Source of the DNA: Alcanivorax sp. | Lineage (GTDB): Bacteria; Pseudomonadota; Gammaproteobacteria; Pseudomonadales; Alcanivoracaceae | Reading direction: 5' to 3' | Assembly (NCBI RefSeq): GCF_002733835.1 | Contig: NZ_NVWY01000019.1 | Coordinates: forward strand, 1 to 49,527 | DNA: 49,527 bases | Shown here: positions 16,709-25,101 of the stretch, piece after piece | Layout: each line of letters starts with the position of its first letter | Numbering within the stretch: position 1 is the first letter of the stretch | Program-made: the position numbers and the translations under genes | The notes under the pieces: generated by a model | The model's input: the letters and a program-made list of their open reading frames with translations, nothing else | What the model was told of the DNA's origin: nothing | Databases searched by the model: none

Positions 16709-17728
16709 ATGTCACGTATCCAGGGGGCTCTTGCCCTGCTCGTTGTGTTACTTGCGGTGTTTCTGGTCGGGGTTTTCTGGTCGCCCGTCGCGGTTGTTTC
16801 AGGTACCAGTGACAGGGCGCAGAACGTCGCGATCTCGCCCGGGACGGGTGCCCCGGATGCTGCGCACCCTGCCGACAGTTTCCAGGCGGCATTGAGCCAC
16901 GCGGAAAACCTGGGGGCCATGCCGGCATCGCTGCGTGGCACCGAGGTGGACGGCCAGCTGCAAGCCGACGCGGGCGGTGAATTAGTGGTAACGCCGGACC
17001 TGCGTCGGGTGTTTGATTACTTCCTGTCCGCCCAAGGGGAAGAGTCTCTGGAAGAGTGTCAGGCGCGCCTGGCAAGTTATCTGCAAGCGTCTCTTCCGGC
17101 TCAGGCTGCGAACGAGGCTTGGCGGTTTTTTCAGCAATATATGGCACTGGGGCAGGCGATGGCGGCATTGCCGCCCCATGATGGTTCGCCTGCCAGCATT
17201 CGCACCGCGGTCAAGCAGCGTCACGATCTGCAAGTCGCTTACCTGGGCCAGCAAGCGGCGGAGGCATTCTACGGAATGGATATCGCTTACGACCGTTATA
17301 TGGCGGACCGACAGGCCATTGTCGATAACCCTTCTCTCAGCGATACCCAGCGGCAACAGCAGCTCCAGGGGCTGACGCAATCGCTGCCGGCTGCCATGCA
17401 GAGCATGCTGGCAGAAACCCGTGGTCCGGCGCAGTTGGCAGCGCGCACTCAGGCGTTGCGAGAGCAGGGGGCCAGTGAGGCAGATATTCGTCGTTTACGG
17501 GAGCAGCAGTTTGGCGCGGATGGCGCCGCGCGTCTGGAGGCGCTGGACCAGCAGCGTGCGCAATGGGAGGCCCGCTATCAGGGTTATCGTGAACAACGCC
17601 AGGCCATTATCGACAGTGGGTTGTCGCACCTGGATCAGGAGACGGCACTGGCACGGTTGCGGCAGCAAATGTTCAGTGACCAGGAATTAAATCGGGTTGA
17701 GGCACTGGACAGAATCCAGGCCCGTTAG
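16709..17728 (+). CDS. lifO: Lipase-specific foldase (Lif)
   Basis: This inner-membrane steric chaperone folds the secreted lipase in the periplasm before type II export. The 339-aa protein has an N-terminal membrane anchor (residues 7-25), a variable linker, the conserved SLRGTEVDG (74-82) and the Lif signature RRVFDYFLSAQGE (99-111). A long all-helical arm rich in Gln, Arg and Glu then wraps the lipase. AAGGAG lies 8 bases before the ATG. It is separated from the lipase gene by tetR and a MITE, so its expression may depend on read-through or on a promoter brought by the MITE; no other lipase gene is seen nearby. Confidence 0.92.
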   Translation: MSRIQGALALLVVLLAVFLVGVFWSPVAVVSGTSDRAQNVAISPGTGAPDAAHPADSFQAALSHAENLGAMPASLRGTEVDGQLQADAGGELVVTPDLRRVFDYFLSAQGEESLEECQARLASYLQASLPAQAANEAWRFFQQYMALGQAMAALPPHDGSPASIRTAVKQRHDLQVAYLGQQAAEAFYGMDIAYDRYMADRQAIVDNPSLSDTQRQQQLQGLTQSLPAAMQSMLAETRGPAQLAARTQALREQGASEADIRRLREQQFGADGAARLEALDQQRAQWEARYQGYREQRQAIIDSGLSHLDQETALARLRQQMFSDQELNRVEALDRIQAR

Positions 17729-17759
17729 ACCAGGGATTACTGCGCGGTTGTTATCAAAC

Positions 17760-17794
17760 AAAAGGCCACACGGTGAACCGAGTGGCCTTTTTTT
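17760..17794 (+). terminator. Terminator after the foldase gene
   Basis: Stem AAAGGCCAC / GTGGCCTTT with a 12-base loop is followed by further T residues (a run of seven in all). It is 32 bp after the foldase stop and just before the convergent barrel gene. The A-rich left arm may let it work both ways. Confidence 0.8.
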
Positions 17795-17806
17795 ACCGGA
17801 AAAAAA

Positions 17807-18319
17807 TCAGAACTGAAAGCGCAGCCCGGCGCCGAACATGTCGATCCCGGCATCGTTGTCAAAGTGCATGAACTCGCCATACACATACAGCTTGTCCATC
17901 AAATCAATGGTGGCGCCCACCCCGCCAAAGGCATCGGTGGAGGACTCATCATCCTTGAAGGACGGGTGTTTTACGTCGAAATCCGTGTTGGCTACACCGC
18001 CTTTGCCGTAGAGGCCCACGGGGCCAAGCTCAAAGCTGAGCAGGCCGGCAAAGGTGACTGCGCCACCTTCGATCTTGGTGCCGTTGTCGCCTTCCAGTTC
18101 ACCGAAGTCGTAATAACCCACTTCTGCGCCCACCAGTTCGATGGGGCGCCAGCCCAGAAACAGGCCGCCGGAGGTATCGTCGTCATCAAACTCGACATTA
18201 TCGATTTTTTCGTCGGTGCCGGAATTATAAATCCCTGCGCCAACATAGAAGCCCGCGTTGGCCAACGGGGCCACACTGAGAATGGCTGTGCCAGCCAGTA
18301 CTTTTGTTAGGCGGTTCAT
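17807..18319 (-). CDS. Small outer-membrane beta-barrel protein
   Basis: This 170-aa protein has a signal peptide ending PLANA (about residue 22) and then strand-like segments: GFYVGAGIYN, GGLFLGWRPIELVGAEVGYYDFG, VTFAGLLSFELGPVGLYGKGG, AFGGVGATIDLMDKLYVYGEF. It ends GLRFQF with a terminal phenylalanine. Acidic loops (EFDDDDTSGG, KDDESSTD) are notable. The fold fits eight-stranded OmpA-like or YfaZ-like barrels. GGGAG 8 bases before the ATG at 18319 sets the start over the GTG at 18328. Function is unknown. Confidence 0.75.
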   Translation of the reverse strand: MNRLTKVLAGTAILSVAPLANAGFYVGAGIYNSGTDEKIDNVEFDDDDTSGGLFLGWRPIELVGAEVGYYDFGELEGDNGTKIEGGAVTFAGLLSFELGPVGLYGKGGVANTDFDVKHPSFKDDESSTDAFGGVGATIDLMDKLYVYGEFMHFDNDAGIDMFGAGLRFQF

Positions 18320-18506
18320 AAGCATCACTCCCTGAAAAAAGTGTCTTCAGTATTACCCAGAATAGAGCCGGTGTGTATGGGGGGGGGCACATTGCGTTAC
18401 CCCGGCCTGTGACTGACAGGAGGGGCTGGTATCAGTCGCCTGAATTTGCTTTCCTTGATGTCAACAGGGAACGGGGCTTCGGCACACGGGGCTGTGAGGG
18501 GAAGGC

Positions 18507-19493
18507 ATGAAGGGAAGGGCGCTGCAGGCGCGTGGATGCCAGTGGATATTGCTGGCGAGTGTTGGGGCGGCGATGGCCGCGAATGTGTTTGCTGAGTCAA
18601 CATCGGCAGATTTGCAGCTGGACTTGCGTACGGATGTGGGCTGGGAAAGTGACCACTTCCGTTACATGGGCAAGGATTTTAGTGAGTCGCTGCTGATGCA
18701 GACAGGGCAGACGGTTGATTTGACCCTTCTTACCCACAAGACCCTGCCCCATCGCTGCATGCTCGATTTCTCCCACGACTACTGTGAAGACCTCGGCCAC
18801 CCGGATACCTGGGGGCGTTCGGTGGAGCCGGTGGTTTGTGCCGCGACCACGCCAGCCTCCCGTGCGTTGCTACCCGGCCAGAATGCCGACGCCAATCGGC
18901 TCTGCATTACCTTCCGCGGGGGCTTTTCGTACCCGGCGAACGGGGCGCCGGACCTTGCCAGCCATTACCGCGCCGAAATTGGTGAACCCGAAAGCGGGGC
19001 GGAGCCGGAAATTGTGGCGCTCACGGTGACTCTGACTCTGGACAGCGAACAGCCGTTGCACCGCTTGTCTCCTGGCTGTTATGGCGCGGTCTGTGTTGGC
19101 GATACCTTGTCCAGTGTGCAGGCGACCACCAAGGTGCCTTTGAATATTGTATCGGGACAGAGCGCCTGTGGCCGTGTGCGTAGCGATCAATGGCCGGTGG
19201 GGCTTTCCGCCCAGTTCAGGAACAGTCGCATTGCCCGGCTGGACGTTAACCCACCGTCAAACATTCGCACTGATACCGGTGTGGCGCTGGGCGAATCACC
19301 GGCTTTATATGAAATGTATCAGGGGGCGCTGGACGAGACCCTGGAGGCTGGCCCCGGCTCCTTGCCGGTAAAGGCGGTGTACTGGCAGGTCCCCGGCGAG
19401 AAAGGTTTGCAGTATGAACTGGACAGCGAGCTACAGATTACCGCCATGGCCTCGGGCGGTGAATCACTGATGGAGGATTGGCCGTGCCAATAG
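18507..19493 (+). CDS. Secreted Cys-rich protein of unknown function
   Basis: This 328-aa protein is not recognised as any family. It has an N-terminal hydrophobic stretch ending MAANVFAES, consistent with a signal peptide of about 30 residues. The mature part is acidic, predicted mostly beta, with about nine cysteines, several in close pairs (CMLDFSHDYC, CYGAVC), which points to disulfides in the periplasm or outside the cell. It ends in WPCQ. The ATG follows GAGGGGAAGGC. The short gap to the next gene (37 bp) may mean shared transcription with the HAD gene, without obvious functional link. Confidence 0.6.
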   Translation: MKGRALQARGCQWILLASVGAAMAANVFAESTSADLQLDLRTDVGWESDHFRYMGKDFSESLLMQTGQTVDLTLLTHKTLPHRCMLDFSHDYCEDLGHPDTWGRSVEPVVCAATTPASRALLPGQNADANRLCITFRGGFSYPANGAPDLASHYRAEIGEPESGAEPEIVALTVTLTLDSEQPLHRLSPGCYGAVCVGDTLSSVQATTKVPLNIVSGQSACGRVRSDQWPVGLSAQFRNSRIARLDVNPPSNIRTDTGVALGESPALYEMYQGALDETLEAGPGSLPVKAVYWQVPGEKGLQYELDSELQITAMASGGESLMEDWPCQ

Positions 19494-19530
19494 TGTCGTC
19501 ATGGTTGCAACCGGCTAGCGAGTGGCTGCG

Positions 19531-20130
19531 ATGACCTTGTCCGCAGCGAATGCCCGGTCCACGTTTAGTGGCGTTATTTTTGATCTGGATGGCACCCTGG
19601 TGGATTCCCGGCTGGATTTTGCGGCCATCCGTGCGCGTCTGAATTGCCCACCGGAGGTGGGGGTGCTGGAATTTATCGATACCTTGCCGGCCAGTGAACA
19701 GGCGGCGGCCCACGCCGTGGTGCTGGAGTATGAGCGCGCCGGAGCGGAACGGGCCACCTGGATACCGGGCGCACAATCCTGCCTTGAAAAACTGTCGGTG
19801 ATGGGCATTCCTGCGGCTATTCTTACCCGTAATGCCCGTGTTATTGCCGAGCTCACCGTATCCCGGTTGAGTATTCCTGTGCAGCGAGTGCTGGCACGGG
19901 AAGATGCCCCGCCAAAACCCGCTCCGGATGGTCTGCTAGCGATTGCCAGGGAATGGGGTATGGCTCCGCCAAGCATTGCCTACGTGGGAGATTTTAAGTA
20001 TGACCTGATGGCAGCGCGCAATGCGGGCATGGTCGGGGTTTATCTCGACACTGATGGTCTCAATACCCATGGCCACCTTGCCGACCGGGTCATTCGTCAT
20101 TTTGATGAGCTGTTGGCTGAATCTCCGTGA
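19531..20130 (+). CDS. HAD-family phosphatase (Gph-like)
   Basis: This 199-aa cytoplasmic phosphatase has the haloacid-dehalogenase motifs: I at VIFDLDGTL with nucleophile D18 and acid/base D20, II at ILTRN, III at the lysine in PPKPAPDG, and IV in YVGDFKYDLMAARNAG. The small helical cap between motifs I and II is subfamily I. Phosphoglycolate phosphatase is the nearest common label, but the substrate cannot be told from sequence. The ATG at 19531 is chosen; an in-frame GTG at 19522 is the alternative. It is convergent with the dihydroorotase gene. Confidence 0.82.
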   Translation: MTLSAANARSTFSGVIFDLDGTLVDSRLDFAAIRARLNCPPEVGVLEFIDTLPASEQAAAHAVVLEYERAGAERATWIPGAQSCLEKLSVMGIPAAILTRNARVIAELTVSRLSIPVQRVLAREDAPPKPAPDGLLAIAREWGMAPPSIAYVGDFKYDLMAARNAGMVGVYLDTDGLNTHGHLADRVIRHFDELLAESP

Positions 20131-20163
20131 GTGGCTCCTTTTGCTCCCTTTGCTCCCTTGGCG

Positions 20164-21519
20164 TCAGGCACGGTTCGGTTCCGCAGGCTGAGTGCTTGAG
20201 AGAAAGTGGATCGGCTTTCCGCTGGGCATGCCGATGGCTTCCTCGTCGGTCATGACAATCTGGCCGCCAATGATGGTTGCCGAAGGCCAGCCCTGCAGCA
20301 TCATCCCGTCGTAAGCGCTCCAGCCTGAAGGCGATGCCAGCTTGCGGTCATCCACCGCTTGTTTACGTTGCATGTCCACCAGCGTCAGGTCTGCATCGTA
20401 GCCCACAGCAATGCGGCCCTTGCCCGCCATGCCGAACAGTCGGGCGGGCCCTGCGCACACCATGTCCACTAACCGAGACAGGCTGAGTCGCCCTTGATTA
20501 ACGTGATTGAGCATCAAGGGCAGCAGCGTCTGGGTGCCGGTCATGCCGCTGGGGGAATCCGGATACGGTCGCTGTTTCTCTTCCCGGGTATGCGGGGCGT
20601 GGTCACTGCCGATGACATCCACGATACCGTTTCTCACGGCCTTCCAAAGCGCATCCTGGTGGCGCTGGTCTCGAATCGGAGGGTTCATCTGTGCCAGCGT
20701 GCCCAATCGTTCGTAGCATTGCGGTGCCGATAAGGTGAGATGCTGGGGTAACACCTCTACCGAAACCCGGGATTTATGCTGCTGCAGAAAAGCCATTTCT
20801 TCGGCGGTAGAGATATGCAGGACATGCAACGGGCGACCTGCTTCCGCTGCCAGTGCCACAATGCGCCTGGTGGCTAACAGGGCGCTTTCCTCATCTCGCC
20901 AGACAGGGTGGGCAATGGGATTGGCGGCCGTTTCGGCAAGGTGACGACGGGCCCGCAGGCGGGCTTCGTCTTCAGCATGAATGGCCACCCGCCGGCGGCC
21001 ATGACGGAGTATGTTGCGCAACACGTTGTCGCTGTCGGCGAGCAAATCGCCGAATGAACTGCCCATGAAGATCTTCACGCCACTACAGGCGGGCAAGCAT
21101 TCCAGCTCTGCCAGTTGCTCGGCATTGGCGGCGGATCCGCCGATATAGAACGCGTAATTACACCAGGCATCCCGTTCGGCAATCGCCACTTTGGCCTGTA
21201 AGTCTTCGCTATAGAGCGTCAAGGGCTGGGTGTTCGGCATTTCGAAAACACTGGTGATGCCGCCGAGCACTGCCCCGCGAGTGCCCGCTTCCAGCGTTTC
21301 CTTGTGGGTCATGCCGGGCTCGCGGAAGTGGACTTGGGAATCCACGGCGCCGGGCAGGAGATGCAGCCCACGGGCGTGGAGGGTGGTGTCGGCCTTGAAG
21401 GGCTCGCCAATGGCAACAATACGCCCGTCGCGACATGCCACATCCGTTTCTTCAGGGCCACCGGGTAACAGCACTGTCGCCCCTTTAATTAACAGGCTTG
21501 GGCTATCGTTATAGTTCAT
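20164..21519 (-). CDS. pyrC: Dihydroorotase, class I, Zur-regulon paralogue (PyrC2-like)
   Basis: This amidohydrolase interconverts carbamoyl-aspartate and dihydroorotate in pyrimidine synthesis. The 451-aa protein shows VDSQVHFREPGMTHKE (metal-binding His and REPG), the lysine/His region HAEDE, HILHISTAEE and GSDHAPHTREEK. AAAAGGATTCAGA before the ATG fixes the start; it overlaps the carbonic anhydrase end by 11 bp. In Pseudomonas a second PyrC belongs to the Zur regulon and is thought to replace the zinc-demanding enzyme during zinc starvation; the operon here supports the same role. A carboxylated lysine could not be assigned with confidence. Confidence 0.88.
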   Translation of the reverse strand: MNYNDSPSLLIKGATVLLPGGPEETDVACRDGRIVAIGEPFKADTTLHARGLHLLPGAVDSQVHFREPGMTHKETLEAGTRGAVLGGITSVFEMPNTQPLTLYSEDLQAKVAIAERDAWCNYAFYIGGSAANAEQLAELECLPACSGVKIFMGSSFGDLLADSDNVLRNILRHGRRRVAIHAEDEARLRARRHLAETAANPIAHPVWRDEESALLATRRIVALAAEAGRPLHVLHISTAEEMAFLQQHKSRVSVEVLPQHLTLSAPQCYERLGTLAQMNPPIRDQRHQDALWKAVRNGIVDVIGSDHAPHTREEKQRPYPDSPSGMTGTQTLLPLMLNHVNQGRLSLSRLVDMVCAGPARLFGMAGKGRIAVGYDADLTLVDMQRKQAVDDRKLASPSGWSAYDGMMLQGWPSATIIGGQIVMTDEEAIGMPSGKPIHFLSSTQPAEPNRA

Positions 21520-22039
21520 TCTGAATCCTTTTATAGCCCTGCACGAGTTGCAGATTGGTGTCGGACACGCTTTCTGAAAACGCGGTGATGTCTGTGTCAG
21601 GGCCAATGCGGCTGGTGGACGGGATATAGAAGTTCGCGGGGAGCGTCATGCCGTCGATAACCGCATTGTGGCGAATGGCGCAGCCATCGCCGATGGTGCA
21701 GTTGAACAGTACGCTGTTGAATCCCACGAAAACCCTGTCTCCGACCTGGCAGGGGCCGTGCACAATGGCGCGATGGGCAATAGAGGTGTGTTTTCCTATG
21801 GAGATAGGCCCTCCGTCCTTGGAGTGCATAACCACACCATCCTGAATGTTGGTGCCTTCGCCAATATGGATGGGGTGAAGATTGCCATGATCATCTGTCT
21901 CGTCGGCTCGAATCACGGCATAGGGGCCGATAAAGACATGGCGGTCAACGATGACTTTGCCGCAGATGATGGCGGTAGGGTCGATAAAGGCGTTCGAATG
22001 AATGGCCGGCAGGTCACCATTAGGGTTTCTTCGGATCAT
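21509..22039 (-). CDS. Gamma-class carbonic anhydrase-like protein
   Basis: This 176-aa left-handed beta-helix protein has the usual hexapeptide-repeat pattern and the three metal-ligand histidines H72, H89 and H94 (MHSKDG; AHRAIVHG), plus RADE near residue 44. It would hydrate CO2 or act as a related hydrolase. Gamma enzymes can use iron or cobalt, which fits a backup role when zinc is scarce. It sits between the 79-aa gene (20-bp overlap) and the dihydroorotase gene (11-bp overlap), so translation is coupled. Pseudomonas has the same pair within its Zur regulon. Confidence 0.88.
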   Translation of the reverse strand: MIRRNPNGDLPAIHSNAFIDPTAIICGKVIVDRHVFIGPYAVIRADETDDHGNLHPIHIGEGTNIQDGVVMHSKDGGPISIGKHTSIAHRAIVHGPCQVGDRVFVGFNSVLFNCTIGDGCAIRHNAVIDGMTLPANFYIPSTSRIGPDTDITAFSESVSDTNLQLVQGYKRIQNEL

Positions 22040-22259
22040 TCTTTACTCCTTGCTCGTTCAGTGCCCGGTTAAACCACTCCTTTGTTTGTTCCCAGTGTTT
22101 GCGGCCGTAAAGCTCGATGAACTTGCGGGTCATGTGGTCATTGTCGTTGTCCAGAGCGCTCAGCCTTTCGCGGATAAAGGCCTCACCAAGAGGAATCCCG
22201 CATATTTCGGTGATGCAGTGTCGCCACTCGGTATAGGAGCCGGGCAGGGGAAAGTGCAT
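22020..22259 (-). CDS. 79-aa protein leading the zinc-starvation operon
   Basis: This small soluble protein is not recognised. It starts MHFPLPGSYTEW, has a predicted helical body (LGEAFIRERLSALDNDNDHM, then KFIELYGRKHWEQTKEWFN) and a charged tail. It has three His and two Cys. GCGGAG upstream of the ATG at 22259 supports this start, 35 bp from the Zur-like box; the open frame extends back to 22535 only through DNA that belongs to the divergent dksA gene. The overlap with the carbonic anhydrase gene suggests coupled translation. A role in low-zinc physiology is inferred from context alone. Confidence 0.7.
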   Translation of the reverse strand: MHFPLPGSYTEWRHCITEICGIPLGEAFIRERLSALDNDNDHMTRKFIELYGRKHWEQTKEWFNRALNEQGVKNDPKKP

Positions 22260-22293
22260 GGGTACTACTCCGCAAGGGTTGTTGATGATTAAT

Positions 22294-22311
22294 GTAATGT
22301 TATAACATAAC
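22294..22311. promoter_or_regulatory. Zur box in the divergent zinc promoter
   Basis: GTAATGTTATAACATAAC is an 18-bp near-perfect palindrome (one mismatched pair) of the Zur type found in gammaproteobacteria (GTTATANNATAAC core). It lies 35 bp before the leftward 79-aa gene and 18 bp before the rightward dksA-like gene, so one site could control both operons. Confidence 0.82.
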
Positions 22312-22328
22312 AAAACAAGGAGGGCATC

Positions 22329-22751
22329 ATGCCTCGTATCATCAGTGAGAAAACGCTGTTGGCGATGACGCCGTCGCAATATATGAACACCAGCCAGCGG
22401 GCGTTTTTCCGCAACCGTCTTGTTGTCCTGGCTCACGATTGCGAACAACACATCGGCAGCGCCAGAAATAATTTGCATACACCGACCCAGGCAGACCCAT
22501 TGGACGCCGCTGTCGAGGAGGAGAGCTGCCGCCATCAGCTACGCTTTATGGCCCGCGAACAAGCTTTGCTGGGGAAAATTCGTGCTGCCCTGAGGCGGCT
22601 GGAAAGCGGGGATTACGGTTACTGCAAAATCAGCGGTGAGCCCATTGGTCTGCCGCGGCTGCTGGCCCGTCCTACCACGGAATACTGTGCCGAGGTGAAG
22701 GCTCGCCTTGAACAGAATGAACGCCACTATGCTCATCAACGAACAGGATAG
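22329..22751 (+). CDS. dksA2: DksA2-like RNA polymerase regulator lacking two zinc Cys
   Basis: This 140-aa DksA paralogue binds the RNA polymerase secondary channel and acts with ppGpp. The coiled-coil tip acids are present in DPLDA (D56, D59). The zinc finger keeps only two of four cysteines: C99-x2-S102 and C120-x2-V123. That is the DksA2 pattern known from Pseudomonas, where the protein works without zinc and takes over in starvation. It is the first gene of the rightward Zur operon. A strong AAGGAGG lies before the ATG. Confidence 0.92.
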   Translation: MPRIISEKTLLAMTPSQYMNTSQRAFFRNRLVVLAHDCEQHIGSARNNLHTPTQADPLDAAVEEESCRHQLRFMAREQALLGKIRAALRRLESGDYGYCKISGEPIGLPRLLARPTTEYCAEVKARLEQNERHYAHQRTG

Positions 22752-22755
22752 AAAC

Positions 22756-23979
22756 ATGACAAGTCAGCAAGCCAGCCCCATTCGCCAGCTTCCCGTTACC
22801 GTGCTGTCAGGGTTTCTCGGCGCCGGGAAGACCACTGTCCTCAACCATATTCTCAACAACCGAAGCGGCCTGCGCGTTGCCGTTATCGTCAACGACATGA
22901 GTGAAATCAACATTGATGCGGCACTGGTCAATCAGAACGTTTCGCTGAACCGGTCGGAAGAGAAACTGGTGGAAATGAGCAATGGCTGCATCTGCTGCAC
23001 ATTGCGCGAGGACCTGTTGGTGGAAGTGAATCGCCTGGCTCGGGAAGGTTCTTTCGACTATCTGGTGATTGAGTCCACCGGGATTTCTGAACCCTTGCCC
23101 GTGGCAGAGACCTTTACGTTTGAAGATGAAAACGGGGAAGGGCTGTCCTCCGTTGCCCGTTTGGACACTATGGTTACGGTGGTCGATGCGGTTAATTTCC
23201 TGCGGGACTATCGAAGTACCCGCACGCTTCAGCAGGAGCAGGAAAACCTTGGTGATGAAGATCTTCGTAATGTGGTGGATCTGCTGGTGGAGCAAGTGGA
23301 ATTCTGCGATGTGCTGTTGATCAGCAAGACGGATTTGGTCACAGAAAAGGAACTGGAGGTGTTGCAGGCAACTTTGCGGCTGTTGAACCCGGATGCCCGG
23401 ATTTTGCCCATTCGCCACGGCATGGTGCCGCTGGAAGCGGTGCTCAATACAGGGCGGTTTGACTTTGAAAAGGCCCAGCAGGCGCCGGGGTGGTTAAAGG
23501 AAATGCGGGGCGAGCATTTGCCTGAAACCGAGGAATACGGCATTAGCAGTTTCACCTATGAAGCCCGGCGTCCGTTCCACCCACAACGATTCTGGAACTT
23601 TTTGCAGCAGCCTTGGCCGCTGGGAACCTTGTTGCGCTCCAAAGGCTTTTTTTGGCTGGCCAGCCGCCCCCACTTTGCAGGTAGCTGGAGCCAGGCCGGT
23701 GACATTGTTCACCATGGCCCGGCCGGCATGTTCTGGAAAACCGTGCCGGAGCAACACTGGCCCAGCGATGAAGAATACCGCGCGCTGATCATGGAGAAAT
23801 GGCAAGAACCTTTTGGCGACATGCGCCAGGAACTGGTGTTTATCGGCCATAACCTGCAGCCGGAGGAAACCCGCAAGGCACTGGACGCCTGCTTGCTGAC
23901 GGAAGCGGAAATGCTTCAGGGCAAGGCGCTGTGGGAGCAGCTGGACGATCCGTTCCCGCAGTGGGAGGTGGCAGGGTGA
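22756..23979 (+). CDS. zigA: COG0523 GTPase, zinc metallochaperone (ZigA-like)
   Basis: This 407-aa CobW/COG0523 G3E GTPase is thought to deliver zinc to client enzymes in starvation. It shows Walker [10 protein letters not shown] (residues 19-27), the metal-binding CICC (78-81), [12 protein letters not shown] as the guanine-specific motif, and a C-terminal CobW_C domain. AGGATAGAAAC before ATG 22756 fixes the start, 4 bp after the dksA2 stop; a longer frame begins inside dksA2. Placement in the Zur operon next to dksA2 is as in Pseudomonas. Confidence 0.92.
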   Translation: MTSQQASPIRQLPVTVLSGFLGAGKTTVLNHILNNRSGLRVAVIVNDMSEINIDAALVNQNVSLNRSEEKLVEMSNGCICCTLREDLLVEVNRLAREGSFDYLVIESTGISEPLPVAETFTFEDENGEGLSSVARLDTMVTVVDAVNFLRDYRSTRTLQQEQENLGDEDLRNVVDLLVEQVEFCDVLLISKTDLVTEKELEVLQATLRLLNPDARILPIRHGMVPLEAVLNTGRFDFEKAQQAPGWLKEMRGEHLPETEEYGISSFTYEARRPFHPQRFWNFLQQPWPLGTLLRSKGFFWLASRPHFAGSWSQAGDIVHHGPAGMFWKTVPEQHWPSDEEYRALIMEKWQEPFGDMRQELVFIGHNLQPEETRKALDACLLTEAEMLQGKALWEQLDDPFPQWEVAG

Positions 23980-24599
23980 TGCAAGCTCAAACGGTCACCG
24001 CCACGCCGCCAGGCTGGCAAGGCGCACCGGAGGTGACTGTGCTCGCGGATATCTTCGAGGATGATGTGCAAGTGGCTGTGTGGGACCGGCCCAGCCCGGT
24101 GGGGCAGGATGTGGTGGCCCTGGCCTGCGAGCAACGGCTGGCGGTGAAAAGCTGGTTGGACATCACTCAGCTGGAAGCGGCCCTGCTGCGGTCCCTGCCG
24201 CACGAAACCTATGCCCCCTTGAGAGAGGACCTGTTCTTGTTAGCCGATATGGTTGCCTGTCTGTTCGGGGTTGGTGGCGTCGGGTTGCGGGTGACGGCGT
24301 TGCGCAAACCCATGTGCCCTCGTTTTCACGTGGACCGGATTCCGGTTCGCATGCTGTGCACCTATGGCGGGGCGGGCAGCCAGTGGTTGCCCTCCTCACG
24401 TGTGTCGGACCAGCTTTTAGCGCCTGGCTGTGACCAGAATGCGCTTTACCAGCAACAACACGTGGAGCAGTTGGAAGCAGGGCAGGTGGCCCTGTTCAAA
24501 GGAGAGACATGGCGGGATAATCCGGGAGCGGGCGTGGTCCATCGGTCCCCGCCCATGTCTCCCGGCCAGCAACGTTTGTTGGTCACTCTGGATATCTAG
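23979..24599 (+). CDS. DUF1826 protein in the zinc operon
   Basis: This 206-aa protein matches the DUF1826 family, which is recurrent in Zur-controlled clusters. It is soluble with no signal peptide. Likely conserved points are PMCPRFHVDRIPVRMLCTYGG (broken here as CPRFHVD and RMLCTY), GETW, and a late VHRSPP; the His/Asp/Cys set could bind metal, and the HxD...H layout recalls cupin-like oxygenases, although this is a guess. The ATG overlaps the zigA stop by one base (TGATG), indicating coupled translation. Confidence 0.78.
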   Translation: MQAQTVTATPPGWQGAPEVTVLADIFEDDVQVAVWDRPSPVGQDVVALACEQRLAVKSWLDITQLEAALLRSLPHETYAPLREDLFLLADMVACLFGVGGVGLRVTALRKPMCPRFHVDRIPVRMLCTYGGAGSQWLPSSRVSDQLLAPGCDQNALYQQQHVEQLEAGQVALFKGETWRDNPGAGVVHRSPPMSPGQQRLLVTLDI

Positions 24600-24608
24600 G
24601 CTGAAAAC

Positions 24609-25073
24609 ATGGCAGTGACTCGTACCGAGCAGATTCTTAACAGCGCTGAGCAGCAATGTCGCAAGCAGGGCGTGCGGTTGACGCCTCAGCGCAAGCAGGT
24701 CATGTCATTGATGCTGGAGCAGGGTGGTCCACAAACGGCCTATCAGCTGCTGGATCAGTTCAAGGCTCGTTACCAGAGCAACGCGCAGCCGCCCACTATG
24801 TACCGAGCGCTGGATTTTCTGGTTCAGCAAGGGTTGGCCCACCGGCTTAGCTCCACTAACCAGTATCTGGCCTGTGATCATATAACTTGCCAGCACGGTC
24901 ACCGGGGAACGGTGTTTCTTTTGTGTGATCAGTGCGGCGGCGTTCAGGAAACCCCCATGGCGGGGGCGGCGGTGGACGCATTACAGCAGACACTGGATGA
25001 AGTGGGTTTTGTCATTCAGCGCGAGCCCCTGCTGGAAGTGCATGGACGTTGCGTGGATTGCGCGACGTCGTAA
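24609..25073 (+). CDS. zur: Zinc uptake regulator Zur, Fur family
   Basis: This 154-aa zinc-sensing repressor has a winged helix (residues about 15-85; RLTPQRKQVM, PPTMYRALDFLVQQGL). The structural zinc site is C106-x2-C109 with C148-x2-C151, and the sensory site is formed around C89 and the HGHRG histidines. It would bind the box at 22294-22311 and repress both operons when zinc is plentiful. Being encoded within its own target operon gives negative feedback. The gap to DUF1826 is 9 bp. Confidence 0.92.
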   Translation: MAVTRTEQILNSAEQQCRKQGVRLTPQRKQVMSLMLEQGGPQTAYQLLDQFKARYQSNAQPPTMYRALDFLVQQGLAHRLSSTNQYLACDHITCQHGHRGTVFLLCDQCGGVQETPMAGAAVDALQQTLDEVGFVIQREPLLEVHGRCVDCATS

Positions 25074-25101
25074 ACAAACAATCGTTTTTCGGGAGACGAT
25101 A

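Noticed and set aside
22260..22535. N-terminal extension of the 79-aa zinc-operon protein
   Set aside because: It would run through the Zur-like box and the start of dksA2; the ribosome-binding site supports the start at 22259.
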